From positions 1 to 8,645 of the forward strand of contig JALOKS010000102.1 in assembly GCA_025456385.1 (NCBI GenBank): a stretch of 8,645 nucleotides of DNA, given 5' to 3'. Source of the stretch: Thermoanaerobaculales bacterium (GTDB lineage Bacteria > Acidobacteriota > Thermoanaerobaculia > Thermoanaerobaculales > Sulfomarinibacteraceae). Made by a program: the position numbers and the translations under genes. Position 1 is the stretch's first letter. Every line of letters begins with the position of its first letter. The notes below the pieces were generated by a model that saw only the letters and a program-made list of their open reading frames with translations, was not told the origin of the DNA and ran no database searches. This document shows, piece after piece, positions 1 through 5,921 of the stretch.

Positions 1-713
1 TGGATGCCCGACTCGGGCCCGCCGTCGATCAGCGCCGCCACCGTGCGGTGGTGCTGCCAGGTGGCGGCGTAGAGACGCTGCGGGTCGCGCGGGTCCATCA
101 GGAGGTCGGTGACCCCGGTCCAGGGGCCGGCGGCGAGCACCTGCGTCCAGCTCGCACCGCCGTCCGTCGTCTTGTACAGCCCGCGCTCGCCGCCGGAGGA
201 CCACAGGGGTCCCTGGGCCGCGACGTAGACGGTGTCGGAGTCCCCCGGGTCGACGATGATCTTCGAGATGTGCTGGGACTCGGCGAGGCCCAGCTTCTTC
301 CAGCTCGCACCGCCGTCCTCGCTCCGGTAGACGCCGTCACCGAAGCCGACGTGGCGACCGCCGACGTTCTCGCCGGTGCCGACCCACACGACCTCGGGGT
401 TTGCGGGGTCGAGGGCCACGCAGCCGATGGAGTACGAGCCCTCGCCGTCGAAGATCGGCTTCCAGGTGGTGCCCGAGTTGGTGGTCTTCCACACCCCGCC
501 CGAGCCCACCGCCACGTACCAGGTCGAGAGGTCGGTGGGGTGGATCGCGATGTCGGCGATGCGGCCCGACATCAGGGCGGGACCGATGCCCCGCAGCTCG
601 AGGCCGGCAAGCGCCTTGGCCGTCATGCGACCCTGCTTCTCGTCGTCGTCGGCCGCCGCCTGGATCGCCACCGCCACGAGGCACATCACTCCGGTCAACA
701 GCGCCCTTCTCAT
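1..713 (-). CDS. VPS10/sortilin-like Asp-box beta-propeller protein, N-terminal part (truncated by window start)
   Basis: I see the first 237 codons of an exported protein; the rest lies beyond the window start. The start is ATG at 713-711, preceded by AAGGAGG with a 5-nt gap. Residues 1 to about 21 form a signal peptide (MRRALLTGVMCLVAVAIQAA), followed by an acidic stretch. The mature part opens with GIGPALMSGRIADIAIHP (43-59), then WYVAVGSGGVWKTT, GTGENVGGRHVGFGDGVY and GPLWSSGGERGLYKTTDGG. These phrases are typical of the bacterial VPS10-domain or 'glycosyl hydrolase' BNR-repeat family, usually around 1,000 residues. Asp-box motifs occur near residues 78-84, 131-138 and 182-189. The fold is a multi-bladed propeller acting outside the cytoplasm. 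Enzymatic activity has not been generally established for this family, so the usual hydrolase label should be treated cautiously. The gene is divergent from nhaA. Family assignment is confident; function is not known. Confidence 0.9.
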   Translation of the reverse strand, partial: MRRALLTGVMCLVAVAIQAAADDDEKQGRMTAKALAGLELRGIGPALMSGRIADIAIHPTDLSTWYVAVGSGGVWKTTNSGTTWKPIFDGEGSYSIGCVALDPANPEVVWVGTGENVGGRHVGFGDGVYRSEDGGASWKKLGLAESQHISKIIVDPGDSDTVYVAAQGPLWSSGGERGLYKTTDGGASWTQVLAAGPWTGVTDLLMDPRDPQRLYAATWQHHRTVAALIDGGPESGI

Positions 714-717
714 CGAG

Positions 718-725
718 CCCTCCTT
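718..725 (-). promoter_or_regulatory. Shine-Dalgarno site of the VPS10-like gene
   Basis: Read on the minus strand this is AAGGAGGG, a near-perfect anti-16S match. It lies about 5 nt before the ATG at 713 and fixes the start directly ahead of the signal peptide. Confidence 0.8.
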
Positions 726-819
726 GCCGAGACGGTCGTCCCCCCGCCACGGTAGCAAGGTTCGACGGCCCCGGTGAGGGTGGGGCCGCGGAGGAGCGCA
801 GCCCCAGCTGCGTGGACGC

Positions 820-825
820 TACAAT
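820..825 (+). promoter_or_regulatory. nhaA: Possible -10 element (TACAAT) upstream of nhaA
   Basis: TACAAT matches the sigma-70 -10 consensus at five of six positions and lies about 90 nt before the nhaA start, in the divergent spacer 714-911. No convincing -35 hexamer is found 16-18 bp upstream (the 17-bp position reads CGCAGC). It is therefore only a candidate. The same octamer, TACAATTG, recurs ahead of the channel gene at 2291. The rest of the spacer shows only a short A-run (862-867). Confidence 0.3.
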
Positions 826-899
826 TGCCGCGAGCCCGGTGGCCGCCCGCCGCGAGCGGCGAAAAAACCTGCGCGTGCCGGTGGGGACGCGAGGCCTTC

Positions 900-905
900 A
901 GGAGG
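900..905 (+). promoter_or_regulatory. nhaA: Shine-Dalgarno site that decides the nhaA start
   Basis: AGGAGG is followed by 6 nt and then GTG at 912. An in-frame GTG at 906 abuts the motif with no spacer and is unlikely to be used. The open frame reaches back to 774, but the extra residues are Arg/Ala/Trp-rich and unlike NhaA N-termini. Confidence 0.75.
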
Positions 906-911
906 GTGTCG

Positions 912-2240
912 GTGGCGAGAAAGGATCGAGACGGAGGTCGCAGCTTCCTCGGCTTCTTCGAGTGGTTCGTGCGCTCGGAGGTCTCGGGCAGCGCTCTGCT
1001 CCTGGCGGCTGCCGTCGCCGCCATGGCGTTGGCCAACTCGCCGTGGTCAGCGAGGTACTTCGAGATCCTGGGAACCTACGTCGGCGTCTCGTGGGCCGGC
1101 GCCGCCTTCGAGCTCTCTCTCCAGCACTGGATCAACGACGGCTTGATGGTGGTCTTCTTCTTCGTCGTCGGGCTCGAGATCAAGAGAGAGCTCCTGGTCG
1201 GCGAGCTCTCCTCGCTCAAGAAGGCCGTGCTGCCGGTGGCGGCGGCGGTGGGCGGGATGGCGTTTCCTGCCCTGCTCTTCGCCGCCTTCAACCACGGCGG
1301 CGCGGCGGCTCGCGGCTGGGGCATTCCGATGGCGACCGACATCGCCTTCGCCCTCGGTGCGCTCGCGATGTTCGGCTCGCGGGTCCCGCTGGGCCTCAAG
1401 GTCTTCCTGATGGCGGTCGCGATCGCCGACGACCTCGGAGCAGTGGCGGTGATCGCGATTTTTTACACCTCCGAGATCAAGCTCCTGGCCCTGGCAGCGG
1501 CCGGAGCCCTGCTGGCGGCGCTGTTCGCGGCCATCCGGATGCGGGTCCGGCGCCGCGGCATTCTCTATCTCCTGATCGCCGGCATCTGGCTGGCGGTGTT
1601 TTCGTCCGGGGTGCACGCCACCGTCGCGGGTATCCTGGTGGCGATGATGATTCCGGTGCGGCCGCGGGTCGACCCGGCGATCTTCATCGAGGAGGCCGGC
1701 CACCGGCTGGAGCGCATGCGGCAACTGAACGTGACGGCCGACAGCCTGATCAGCGACCGGGAGCACCTCGACCACGTCGAGAGCGTGCACGCTGCCGCGG
1801 AGGATGCGCTGCCCGCCGGGCTGGTGCTCGAGCGCGTTCTGCATCCGATTCAGGTGTGGCTGATCCTGCCGCTGTTCGCCCTCGCCAATGCCGGCGTGCG
1901 CCTCGAGGGCGACGTGCTCGAGGTCCTCGCGCAGCCTCTCGCCCTGGGAATCCTGGTGGGCCTGGTCGTCGGCAAGCCCCTCGGCATCGTGCTCCTGAGC
2001 TGGCTTGCGGTGCGCAGCGGCCACGGCGCCCTGCCTGACGGCGTCTCGTGGCGCCACGTGATCGGCGTCGGCTGCCTGGCGGGCATCGGCTTCACCATGT
2101 CGCTCTTCATCAGCGGCCTCGCGTTCCTGGACACACCACTCATGGCGACCGCCAAGGTGGGAATCTTGAGCGCCTCGCTGACCTCGACGATCATCGGCAT
2201 CGTGCTGCTGTCGTGGGCGTTGCCGGAGCCCGGCGCCTGA
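912..2240 (+). CDS. nhaA: Na+/H+ antiporter NhaA
   Basis: This 442-residue inner-membrane protein exchanges external H+ for cytoplasmic Na+ or Li+, supporting pH and sodium homeostasis. Visible NhaA hallmarks are FFVVGLEIKREL (Glu89), ATDIAFALG (Asp143), the paired aspartates of AIADDLGAVAVIA (Asp173-Asp174), VGKPLGI (Lys355) and GIGFTMSLFISGLAF. Asp173/Asp174 correspond to the E. coli ion-binding Asp163/Asp164, Asp143 to Asp133 and Lys355 to Lys300, so the transporter should be active. The hydrophobic pattern fits the 12-helix NhaA fold. It is longer than the 388-residue E. coli protein mainly because of a charged cytoplasmic loop (about 250-308) before HPIQVWLILPLFALANAG, an insertion seen in many NhaA proteins. 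GTG at 912 is chosen because AGGAGG lies 6 nt upstream. The MscS-type channel follows in the same direction after 90 bp. Confidence 0.97.
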   Translation: MARKDRDGGRSFLGFFEWFVRSEVSGSALLLAAAVAAMALANSPWSARYFEILGTYVGVSWAGAAFELSLQHWINDGLMVVFFFVVGLEIKRELLVGELSSLKKAVLPVAAAVGGMAFPALLFAAFNHGGAAARGWGIPMATDIAFALGALAMFGSRVPLGLKVFLMAVAIADDLGAVAVIAIFYTSEIKLLALAAAGALLAALFAAIRMRVRRRGILYLLIAGIWLAVFSSGVHATVAGILVAMMIPVRPRVDPAIFIEEAGHRLERMRQLNVTADSLISDREHLDHVESVHAAAEDALPAGLVLERVLHPIQVWLILPLFALANAGVRLEGDVLEVLAQPLALGILVGLVVGKPLGIVLLSWLAVRSGHGALPDGVSWRHVIGVGCLAGIGFTMSLFISGLAFLDTPLMATAKVGILSASLTSTIIGIVLLSWALPEPGA

Positions 2241-2259
2241 ACCGCGCCCGCGCTCCGGC
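2222..2259 (+). terminator. Two-tier hairpin over the end of nhaA, possible terminator or attenuator
   Basis: GCCGGAGC (2222-2229) pairs exactly with GCTCCGGC (2252-2259). Nested inside, GGCGC (2232-2236) pairs with GCGCC (2244-2248) around the stop codon (2238-2240). The structure is very GC-rich, but no T-run follows, so it is not a canonical intrinsic terminator. It could slow transcription or protect the 3' end of the nhaA message. Confidence 0.35.
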
Positions 2260-2290
2260 TGCGATCCCGCCTGGTGTCGGCCCCATCGCG

Positions 2291-2296
2291 TACAAT
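2291..2296 (+). promoter_or_regulatory. Possible -10 element (TACAAT) upstream of the MscS-type channel gene
   Basis: TACAAT lies 40 nt before the GTG start at 2331 and within the octamer TACAATTG that also occurs upstream of nhaA. No good -35 match is visible 17 bp upstream (CGCCTG). If real, it would give the channel gene its own promoter in the 90-bp gap after nhaA. Confidence 0.3.
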
Positions 2297-2321
2297 TGGT
2301 CCGCCCGAGCCTGACGAAACG

Positions 2322-2327
2322 AGGAGG
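2322..2327 (+). promoter_or_regulatory. Shine-Dalgarno site supporting the GTG start at 2331
   Basis: AGGAGG ends 3 nt before GTG at 2331, which is a slightly short spacing. The open frame extends upstream to 2274, but the longer version has no ribosome binding site and would overlap the candidate -10 element. The next in-frame ATG (2433) would remove the N-terminal hydrophobic segment. Confidence 0.6.
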
Positions 2328-2330
2328 CGA

Positions 2331-4811
2331 GTGAGCACGCATTCTGCGGCGGAGAGTGGAGACGCGGTGCGGTGGCGAGTGGTGATCGCCGCCCTGACAA
2401 CGGTCCTCATCGTGGGCTGGAGCAGCGTCTCCATGACGCAGAATGTGCCGGCTGAGGCAGCGACGCCGTCCGGGACCCCGCCCCCGGCGCCGACCGCGAT
2501 CCCAGCCGCCGAGATTCCCGAGCACGCCGCCGCGGCGCGGACTCTCGTGCAGCAGAGCCGGGCGCGATTGGCGATGGGTGCCGACCTGGATGGCATCGAG
2601 AGCGCCTTCGCGAGCGAAGAGGCGGGACTGGAAGCGCTGGTGCTGGAGACCCGTCGCCGGCTCGAGAGCGAGGGGCCCCCTTCGGCGCTCGACGACACAC
2701 TCCGGACGTGGGCGCGGCTCGGCACCCGCATGGATGTCTGGCTGCAGGAGCTGAAGGCAACCGCCACCTGGGTCGATGGCCTGATGACCGATCTCGGGCG
2801 CGAGCGCTCGCTGTTCCAGCTCACCCTCGATGCCGCCGAGGAGAGCAAAGTCCCACCCGCAATCCGCAGTGAGCTGAGCGAAACTCTGCGCGCGCTCGAC
2901 ACCGCGGAGCGGGAGTTCCTCCAGGTGCGCAATGCGGTGTTGACCGTGCAGGCGCGCGTCTCGAGATCCAGGCTCATGGTCGACGAAATGCTCGACCTGC
3001 AACGCGTCGAGATCGCACGCCGGCAGCGGGACCTCATCGACCTGGACAGCGCACCGCTGTGGCGGGCATTCGCGAGCCTCGGCGCGGAAGGGGGCTTCTC
3101 CGACCAGCTGGCCGCGATCCTGCGCGCCAACACCGGGGTGATTCGCGTGTACCTCGCCGGATCCCGGTCGAACCTTCTTCGCCACGCGCTCTTCCTGGTG
3201 GTGGTCACGGCCACCCTGCTGTTCCTGCGCCGCCGTGCCCAGCTGTGGATGCAGCAAGATCCCTCCCTCGAGGGGACCCTGTGCGTCCTCAAGCGTCCGC
3301 TCGCTGCAGCCGTCGTGGTCGCCATGCTCGCACGTGACTCGTTCCACCCCGACGCCCCCACCGCGTGGCGGGACCTCCTGGCGGTTGCGCTCGTGCTCGC
3401 GCTGCTGCGGGTGCTTCCAGTTCTCCTCAGCGACGCCCTGCGTCCCCTGGCCTATCACCTGGCCGTGCTCCTGGCTCTCGAGCAGATCTCCGATCTGAGC
3501 CCGGACGGAGGGCTGGTCGACCGCGTGCTCCTCCTCGTGATCTCGGCAGTCGCAATCGGGACCTGCCTGTGGGTCCACCGCCACCTGATCCGTGATCGGC
3601 CGGCCATCCCTGACGGCTGGTTCCGAGCCGTTCTGACGGGCACGCGAGCCCTTCTCGCTCTGTTCGTCGTGGCAACGCTGGCGAATCTCGTCGGTGCGGT
3701 CGGGGTCGCACTCTTCGCCGTGAACTTCAGTCTCTTCATGGTCTTTTCGGGCCTGTTGCTGTGGATAGCGGCGCTGCTGCTGCACGCGGTGATCCGGGTG
3801 CTCCTGCTGACCCGGACCGCGCGGCGCTTCGGGCTGGTGCGACTGCACGCCGTCGAGGTGCGGGATGCGCTCTTCCGCCTCGTTGACATCGGCGCAGTCC
3901 TCGCGTGGCTCGCGTTGATCCTGGCGAATCTCAAGATTCTCCGAGGGGTGGTCGGGGCGGTGACCAGGGTCCTGAGCTTCCAGCTGACGCTCGGAGAGAT
4001 CTCGATCACCCCCGGCGATCTGCTGCTGTTCGCAGTCGTGGTGTGGGTGTCCTTCAAGCTCTCACAGCTGATGCGCTTCGCGCTCGAAACCGACATCTAT
4101 CCCAGTCTGGAGCTGCCGCGCGGGGTGCCGGAAGCGGTGAGCCGGCTCAGCCACTACGCCGTGATGGTGGTCGGCGTCATGCTCGGCGCGACTGCGGCCG
4201 GGGTCGACTTCAGCCGCCTCACCTTCGTCATCGGCGCACTCGGGGTCGGCATCGGCTTCGGACTGCAGAACGTGGTCAACAACTTCGTGTCCGGCCTCAT
4301 CCTCCTCTTCGAGCGCCCGATCCGGATCGGCGACCGGGTCGAGCTCGCGCAGCTCCAGGGCGAGGTGACGCACATCGGAACCAGGGCGAGCATCATCCGC
4401 ACCTGGCAGGGGGCCGAGGTGATCGTTCCGAACGGCGACCTCATCTCCTCCCAGGTCACCAACTGGACCCTGTCGGACGACCGGCGCCGCTTCGAGGTGC
4501 AGGTGGGCGTCACCTACGGCACACCCCCGGAGCGCGTGCTCGAGCTGCTGCTCGGCGTCGCGAGGTCGCACCCGGAGGTGCTCGACGACCCCGAGCCGGT
4601 GGCGGTGTTCACCGGCTTCGGAGAGAGCTCGTTGAACTTCGAGCTTCGCGCCTGGACACGGGACGACATCGTGCGCGTGCCGAGCGAGGTTCGGGTCGGC
4701 GTCAATCGGGTGCTGACCGAGGCCGGGATCGAGATCCCCTTCCCGCAGCGCGACCTCCACCTGCGGTCGGTGAGCGGCGAAGCGGCCGGGCGGCTGCGCG
4801 GGCCCGAGTAG
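2331..4811 (+). CDS. Large MscS-family mechanosensitive ion channel
   Basis: This 826-residue membrane protein has an MscS module at its C-terminus. MscS channels open when membrane tension rises and release solutes during hypo-osmotic shock. Residues 15-31 form an N-terminal hydrophobic or signal segment. A Pro/Ala-rich linker (about 40-62) and a mainly helical, probably coiled-coil region (about 64-265) follow and should lie outside the cytoplasm. Roughly ten further hydrophobic segments run from about 284 to 660. The pore helix is GALGVGIGFGLQNVVNNFVS (635-654), followed by ERPIRIGDRVEL and the beta domain with VPNGDLISSQVTNW (699-712). The C-terminal alpha/beta domain runs to about 814. 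The size and periplasmic extension resemble the larger homologues (MscK/YbiO/YnaI class) rather than the 286-residue E. coli MscS, but I cannot assign one subfamily. The reading frame is intact. It follows nhaA, consistent with osmotic and ionic homeostasis. Confidence 0.92.
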   Translation: MSTHSAAESGDAVRWRVVIAALTTVLIVGWSSVSMTQNVPAEAATPSGTPPPAPTAIPAAEIPEHAAAARTLVQQSRARLAMGADLDGIESAFASEEAGLEALVLETRRRLESEGPPSALDDTLRTWARLGTRMDVWLQELKATATWVDGLMTDLGRERSLFQLTLDAAEESKVPPAIRSELSETLRALDTAEREFLQVRNAVLTVQARVSRSRLMVDEMLDLQRVEIARRQRDLIDLDSAPLWRAFASLGAEGGFSDQLAAILRANTGVIRVYLAGSRSNLLRHALFLVVVTATLLFLRRRAQLWMQQDPSLEGTLCVLKRPLAAAVVVAMLARDSFHPDAPTAWRDLLAVALVLALLRVLPVLLSDALRPLAYHLAVLLALEQISDLSPDGGLVDRVLLLVISAVAIGTCLWVHRHLIRDRPAIPDGWFRAVLTGTRALLALFVVATLANLVGAVGVALFAVNFSLFMVFSGLLLWIAALLLHAVIRVLLLTRTARRFGLVRLHAVEVRDALFRLVDIGAVLAWLALILANLKILRGVVGAVTRVLSFQLTLGEISITPGDLLLFAVVVWVSFKLSQLMRFALETDIYPSLELPRGVPEAVSRLSHYAVMVVGVMLGATAAGVDFSRLTFVIGALGVGIGFGLQNVVNNFVSGLILLFERPIRIGDRVELAQLQGEVTHIGTRASIIRTWQGAEVIVPNGDLISSQVTNWTLSDDRRRFEVQVGVTYGTPPERVLELLLGVARSHPEVLDDPEPVAVFTGFGESSLNFELRAWTRDDIVRVPSEVRVGVNRVLTEAGIEIPFPQRDLHLRSVSGEAAGRLRGPE

Positions 4812-4842
4812 TTCTGAAGGGTCTGGTAATTTGCGACTCCTG

Positions 4843-4851
4843 TGCAATAAT
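4843..4851 (+). promoter_or_regulatory. Extended -10 promoter element for the STAS gene
   Basis: TGC directly followed by AATAAT forms an extended -10 (TGn plus a five-of-six match to TATAAT). The hexamer 17 bp upstream is CTGGTA (4823-4828), a weak -35, which is tolerable with an extended -10. It lies in a locally AT-richer patch of an otherwise GC-rich gap, about 60 nt before the STAS start. It suggests transcription independent of the channel gene. Confidence 0.45.
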
Positions 4852-4912
4852 GGGCCGATTTCGCGACGCTCGGCGCGGGCCCGCCCGTAGCGCGAGCTCC
4901 AAGGAGAGTGGC

Positions 4913-5254
4913 ATGGAGATCACAAAGCGCTCGATCGGCGGCGTCACCATCTTCGACCTCGACGGCAAGCTCACCATCGGCAAGGGGGACGTGGTCCTGC
5001 GCGACGCCCTGCTCGCGGAGCTCGAGCACGGCGGCAAGAGCGTGCTCATCAACCTCGACAAGGTCGGCACCGTCGACTCGTCCGGCCTCGGCGAGCTCAT
5101 CCGCTGCAAGGTGACCTGCACCTCGCACGGGGCTCAGGTCAAGCTCCTGCACGTCAACATCAAGGCCCGCAAGCTGCTCACGATGGCGCAGCTGGTCGGC
5201 GTGTTCGAGATGTTCGACGACGAGAAGATGGCGGTCGAGTCCTTCAGCGCCTGA
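4913..5254 (+). CDS. STAS-domain protein, anti-sigma factor antagonist type
   Basis: This 113-residue single-domain cytosolic protein has the STAS fold of SpoIIAA/RsbV-like anti-anti-sigma factors. Such proteins bind an anti-sigma factor kinase in their unphosphorylated state, freeing a sigma factor or other partner. The start MEITKRSIGGVTIFDLDGKL matches the family's first strands. The hallmark VDSSGLGEL (54-62) contains the Ser normally phosphorylated by the partner kinase, most likely Ser57, next to Asp55. The C-terminal half (KVKLLHVNIKARKLL-like region through VFEMFDDEKMAVESF) fits the last helices and strand. ATG at 4913 has AAGGAG 6 nt upstream. No HPK-type kinase, phosphatase or sigma gene is present in the window, so the partner is unknown. 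Neighbouring membrane-transport genes do not prove a link. Confidence 0.9.
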   Translation: MEITKRSIGGVTIFDLDGKLTIGKGDVVLRDALLAELEHGGKSVLINLDKVGTVDSSGLGELIRCKVTCTSHGAQVKLLHVNIKARKLLTMAQLVGVFEMFDDEKMAVESFSA

Positions 5255-5270
5255 GGGGCGCGAGCCGCGA

Positions 5271-5282
5271 CGACCCGGGTCG
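5271..5282. repeat. 12-bp perfect palindrome in the convergent spacer
   Basis: CGACCCGGGTCG reads the same on both strands and lies 17 bp after the STAS stop codon. An outer pair AGCCG (5263-5267) and CGGCT (5281-5285) could form an alternative stem. It may be part of the STAS gene's 3' end structure; no T-run follows. Confidence 0.35.
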
Positions 5283-5309
5283 GCTGCCTCCGCCGCGGCA
5301 CTTGTATCA

Positions 5310-5329
5310 GGCGGGGGTGCACCCCTGCC
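5310..5329. terminator. Hairpin between convergent genes, possible bidirectional terminator
   Basis: GGCGGGGG (5310-5317) pairs with CCCCTGCC (5322-5329) around the loop TGCA, giving an 8-bp stem with one G-T wobble. Its core is the 12-bp palindrome GGGGTGCACCCC. It lies between the converging STAS gene and the secreted-protein gene, the expected place for a shared terminator. No U-rich tail exists on either strand, so intrinsic termination is uncertain. Confidence 0.4.
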
Positions 5330-5357
5330 CTGACCGCGTCCGGCCTGCGGGCCCGGC

Positions 5358-5828
5358 TCAGCGAGCCAGGGGCACGTCCTTGGTGAGCTCCGACATCATC
5401 ATGACCTCGAGCTTGTTCTCGGTCTGATAGAGACGGACGACCTTGGCCGGCGGCAGCACCTTATCGAAGCGGGGCGCGTACTGACGTTTGACGGTGAGGA
5501 TCTTGCCGTCGATCTCGAAGAGGGTATCGAGCAGCTTCCTCGCCGCCTCTCCACCCATGGTCTCGTGGCCCGACAGGAACATCTTGAGAATGTCGATGCG
5601 CTCCTGCATCAACCCGCTGCGGTCGGCGCGGTACTCCTTGTAGAGGGGCCAGAAGCCGGCCGCCTGCTCGTCGCTGAGCTCGAGCACCCCGCCGATCATC
5701 TTGTCCCACTCCTGGCTCAGGACCTCGAAGGTGAGCAGGGTCTGGTCGCTCACCTGCTGGGCCTGAGCAGCACCGGCGGCGAGCAGCAGAACCATGAGGA
5801 CGACCAATCGACTGCACGGCTTGTTCAT
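5358..5828 (-). CDS. Small secreted helical protein, Spy/CpxP-like hypothetical
   Basis: This 156-residue protein has a clear signal peptide (1-23, ending AAGAAQA before QQVSD), so it should be exported, probably to the periplasm. The mature part is predominantly helical. It contains LSDEQAAGFWPLYKEYRADR (51-70), resembling the 'L(T/S)xxQ...FWPxYxEY' pattern of small periplasmic proteins loosely related to Spy/CpxP. It ends with VLPPAKVVRLYQTENKLEV (124-142), a phrase seen in a group of uncharacterised bacterial proteins. A chaperone-like or envelope-stress role is only an analogy. An in-frame ATG exists at 5849-5847. The ATG at 5828 is preferred because GAGGAG lies 6 nt upstream of it and it puts the signal peptide directly at the N-terminus. 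A promoter-like sequence precedes it, so it is probably transcribed separately from the repeat-protein gene behind it. Confidence 0.8.
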   Translation of the reverse strand: MNKPCSRLVVLMVLLLAAGAAQAQQVSDQTLLTFEVLSQEWDKMIGGVLELSDEQAAGFWPLYKEYRADRSGLMQERIDILKMFLSGHETMGGEAARKLLDTLFEIDGKILTVKRQYAPRFDKVLPPAKVVRLYQTENKLEVMMMSELTKDVPLAR

Positions 5829-5834
5829 GGGAGT

Positions 5835-5840
5835 CTCCTC
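5835..5840 (-). promoter_or_regulatory. Shine-Dalgarno site choosing the start at 5828
   Basis: Read on the minus strand this is GAGGAG, 6 nt before the ATG at 5828. It lies downstream of the alternative ATG at 5849 and so argues against the longer form. Confidence 0.65.
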
Positions 5841-5861
5841 GGCGACCATCGTCGCCGGTTC

Positions 5862-5890
5862 ATCATACCAGCGGCTCCGGACGCCGTCGA
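5862..5890 (-). promoter_or_regulatory. Sigma-70-like promoter for the small secreted protein gene
   Basis: On the minus strand TCGACG (5890-5885, four of six to TTGACA) is followed by exactly 17 bp and TATGAT (5867-5862, five of six to TATAAT). TGG precedes the -10, making it an extended -10. Transcription would begin near 5855, leaving a leader of about 27 nt before the ATG at 5828. That start point would just include the alternative ATG at 5849. This is the best promoter match in the window. Confidence 0.55.
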
Positions 5891-5917
5891 CGCCCGGGCG
5901 CCCGCCGCGACGCGGCG
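5891..5917 (-). terminator. GC-rich palindromes after the repeat-protein gene, possible terminator
   Basis: Five bases past the stop codon at 5922, CGCCGCG (5903-5909) and CGCGGCG (5911-5917) form an inverted repeat around one central base, usable as a 5-bp stem with a 5-nt loop. The palindrome CGCCCGGGCG (5891-5900) follows and abuts the -35 of the next gene. No T-run is present. The site might end transcription of the large gene or bind a regulator at the promoter. Confidence 0.3.
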
Positions 5918-5921
5918 CAAT

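Noticed and set aside
774..911. Longer N-terminus for NhaA beginning at 774
   Set aside because: The 46 extra residues are unlike any NhaA N-terminus and would start in the divergent spacer without a ribosome site; AGGAGG at 900-905 points to GTG 912.
401..2038. Open frame of 545 codons on the plus strand overlapping nhaA
   Set aside because: Arg/Pro/Ser-rich, low-complexity product in another frame of nhaA and antisense to the propeller gene; no ribosome site or family pattern.
1047..3848. Open frame of 933 codons on the minus strand across nhaA and the channel gene
   Set aside because: Its product is rich in His, Gln, Arg, Asp and Glu with no domain pattern or hydrophobic core. It lies wholly antisense to two well-recognised genes and reflects GC-rich codon usage with few stops in that frame.
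3905..4912. Long upstream extension of the STAS reading frame into the channel gene
   Set aside because: The upstream part is Arg-rich shadow coding within the channel gene. The ATG at 4913 has a good Shine-Dalgarno site and begins exactly at the STAS fold.
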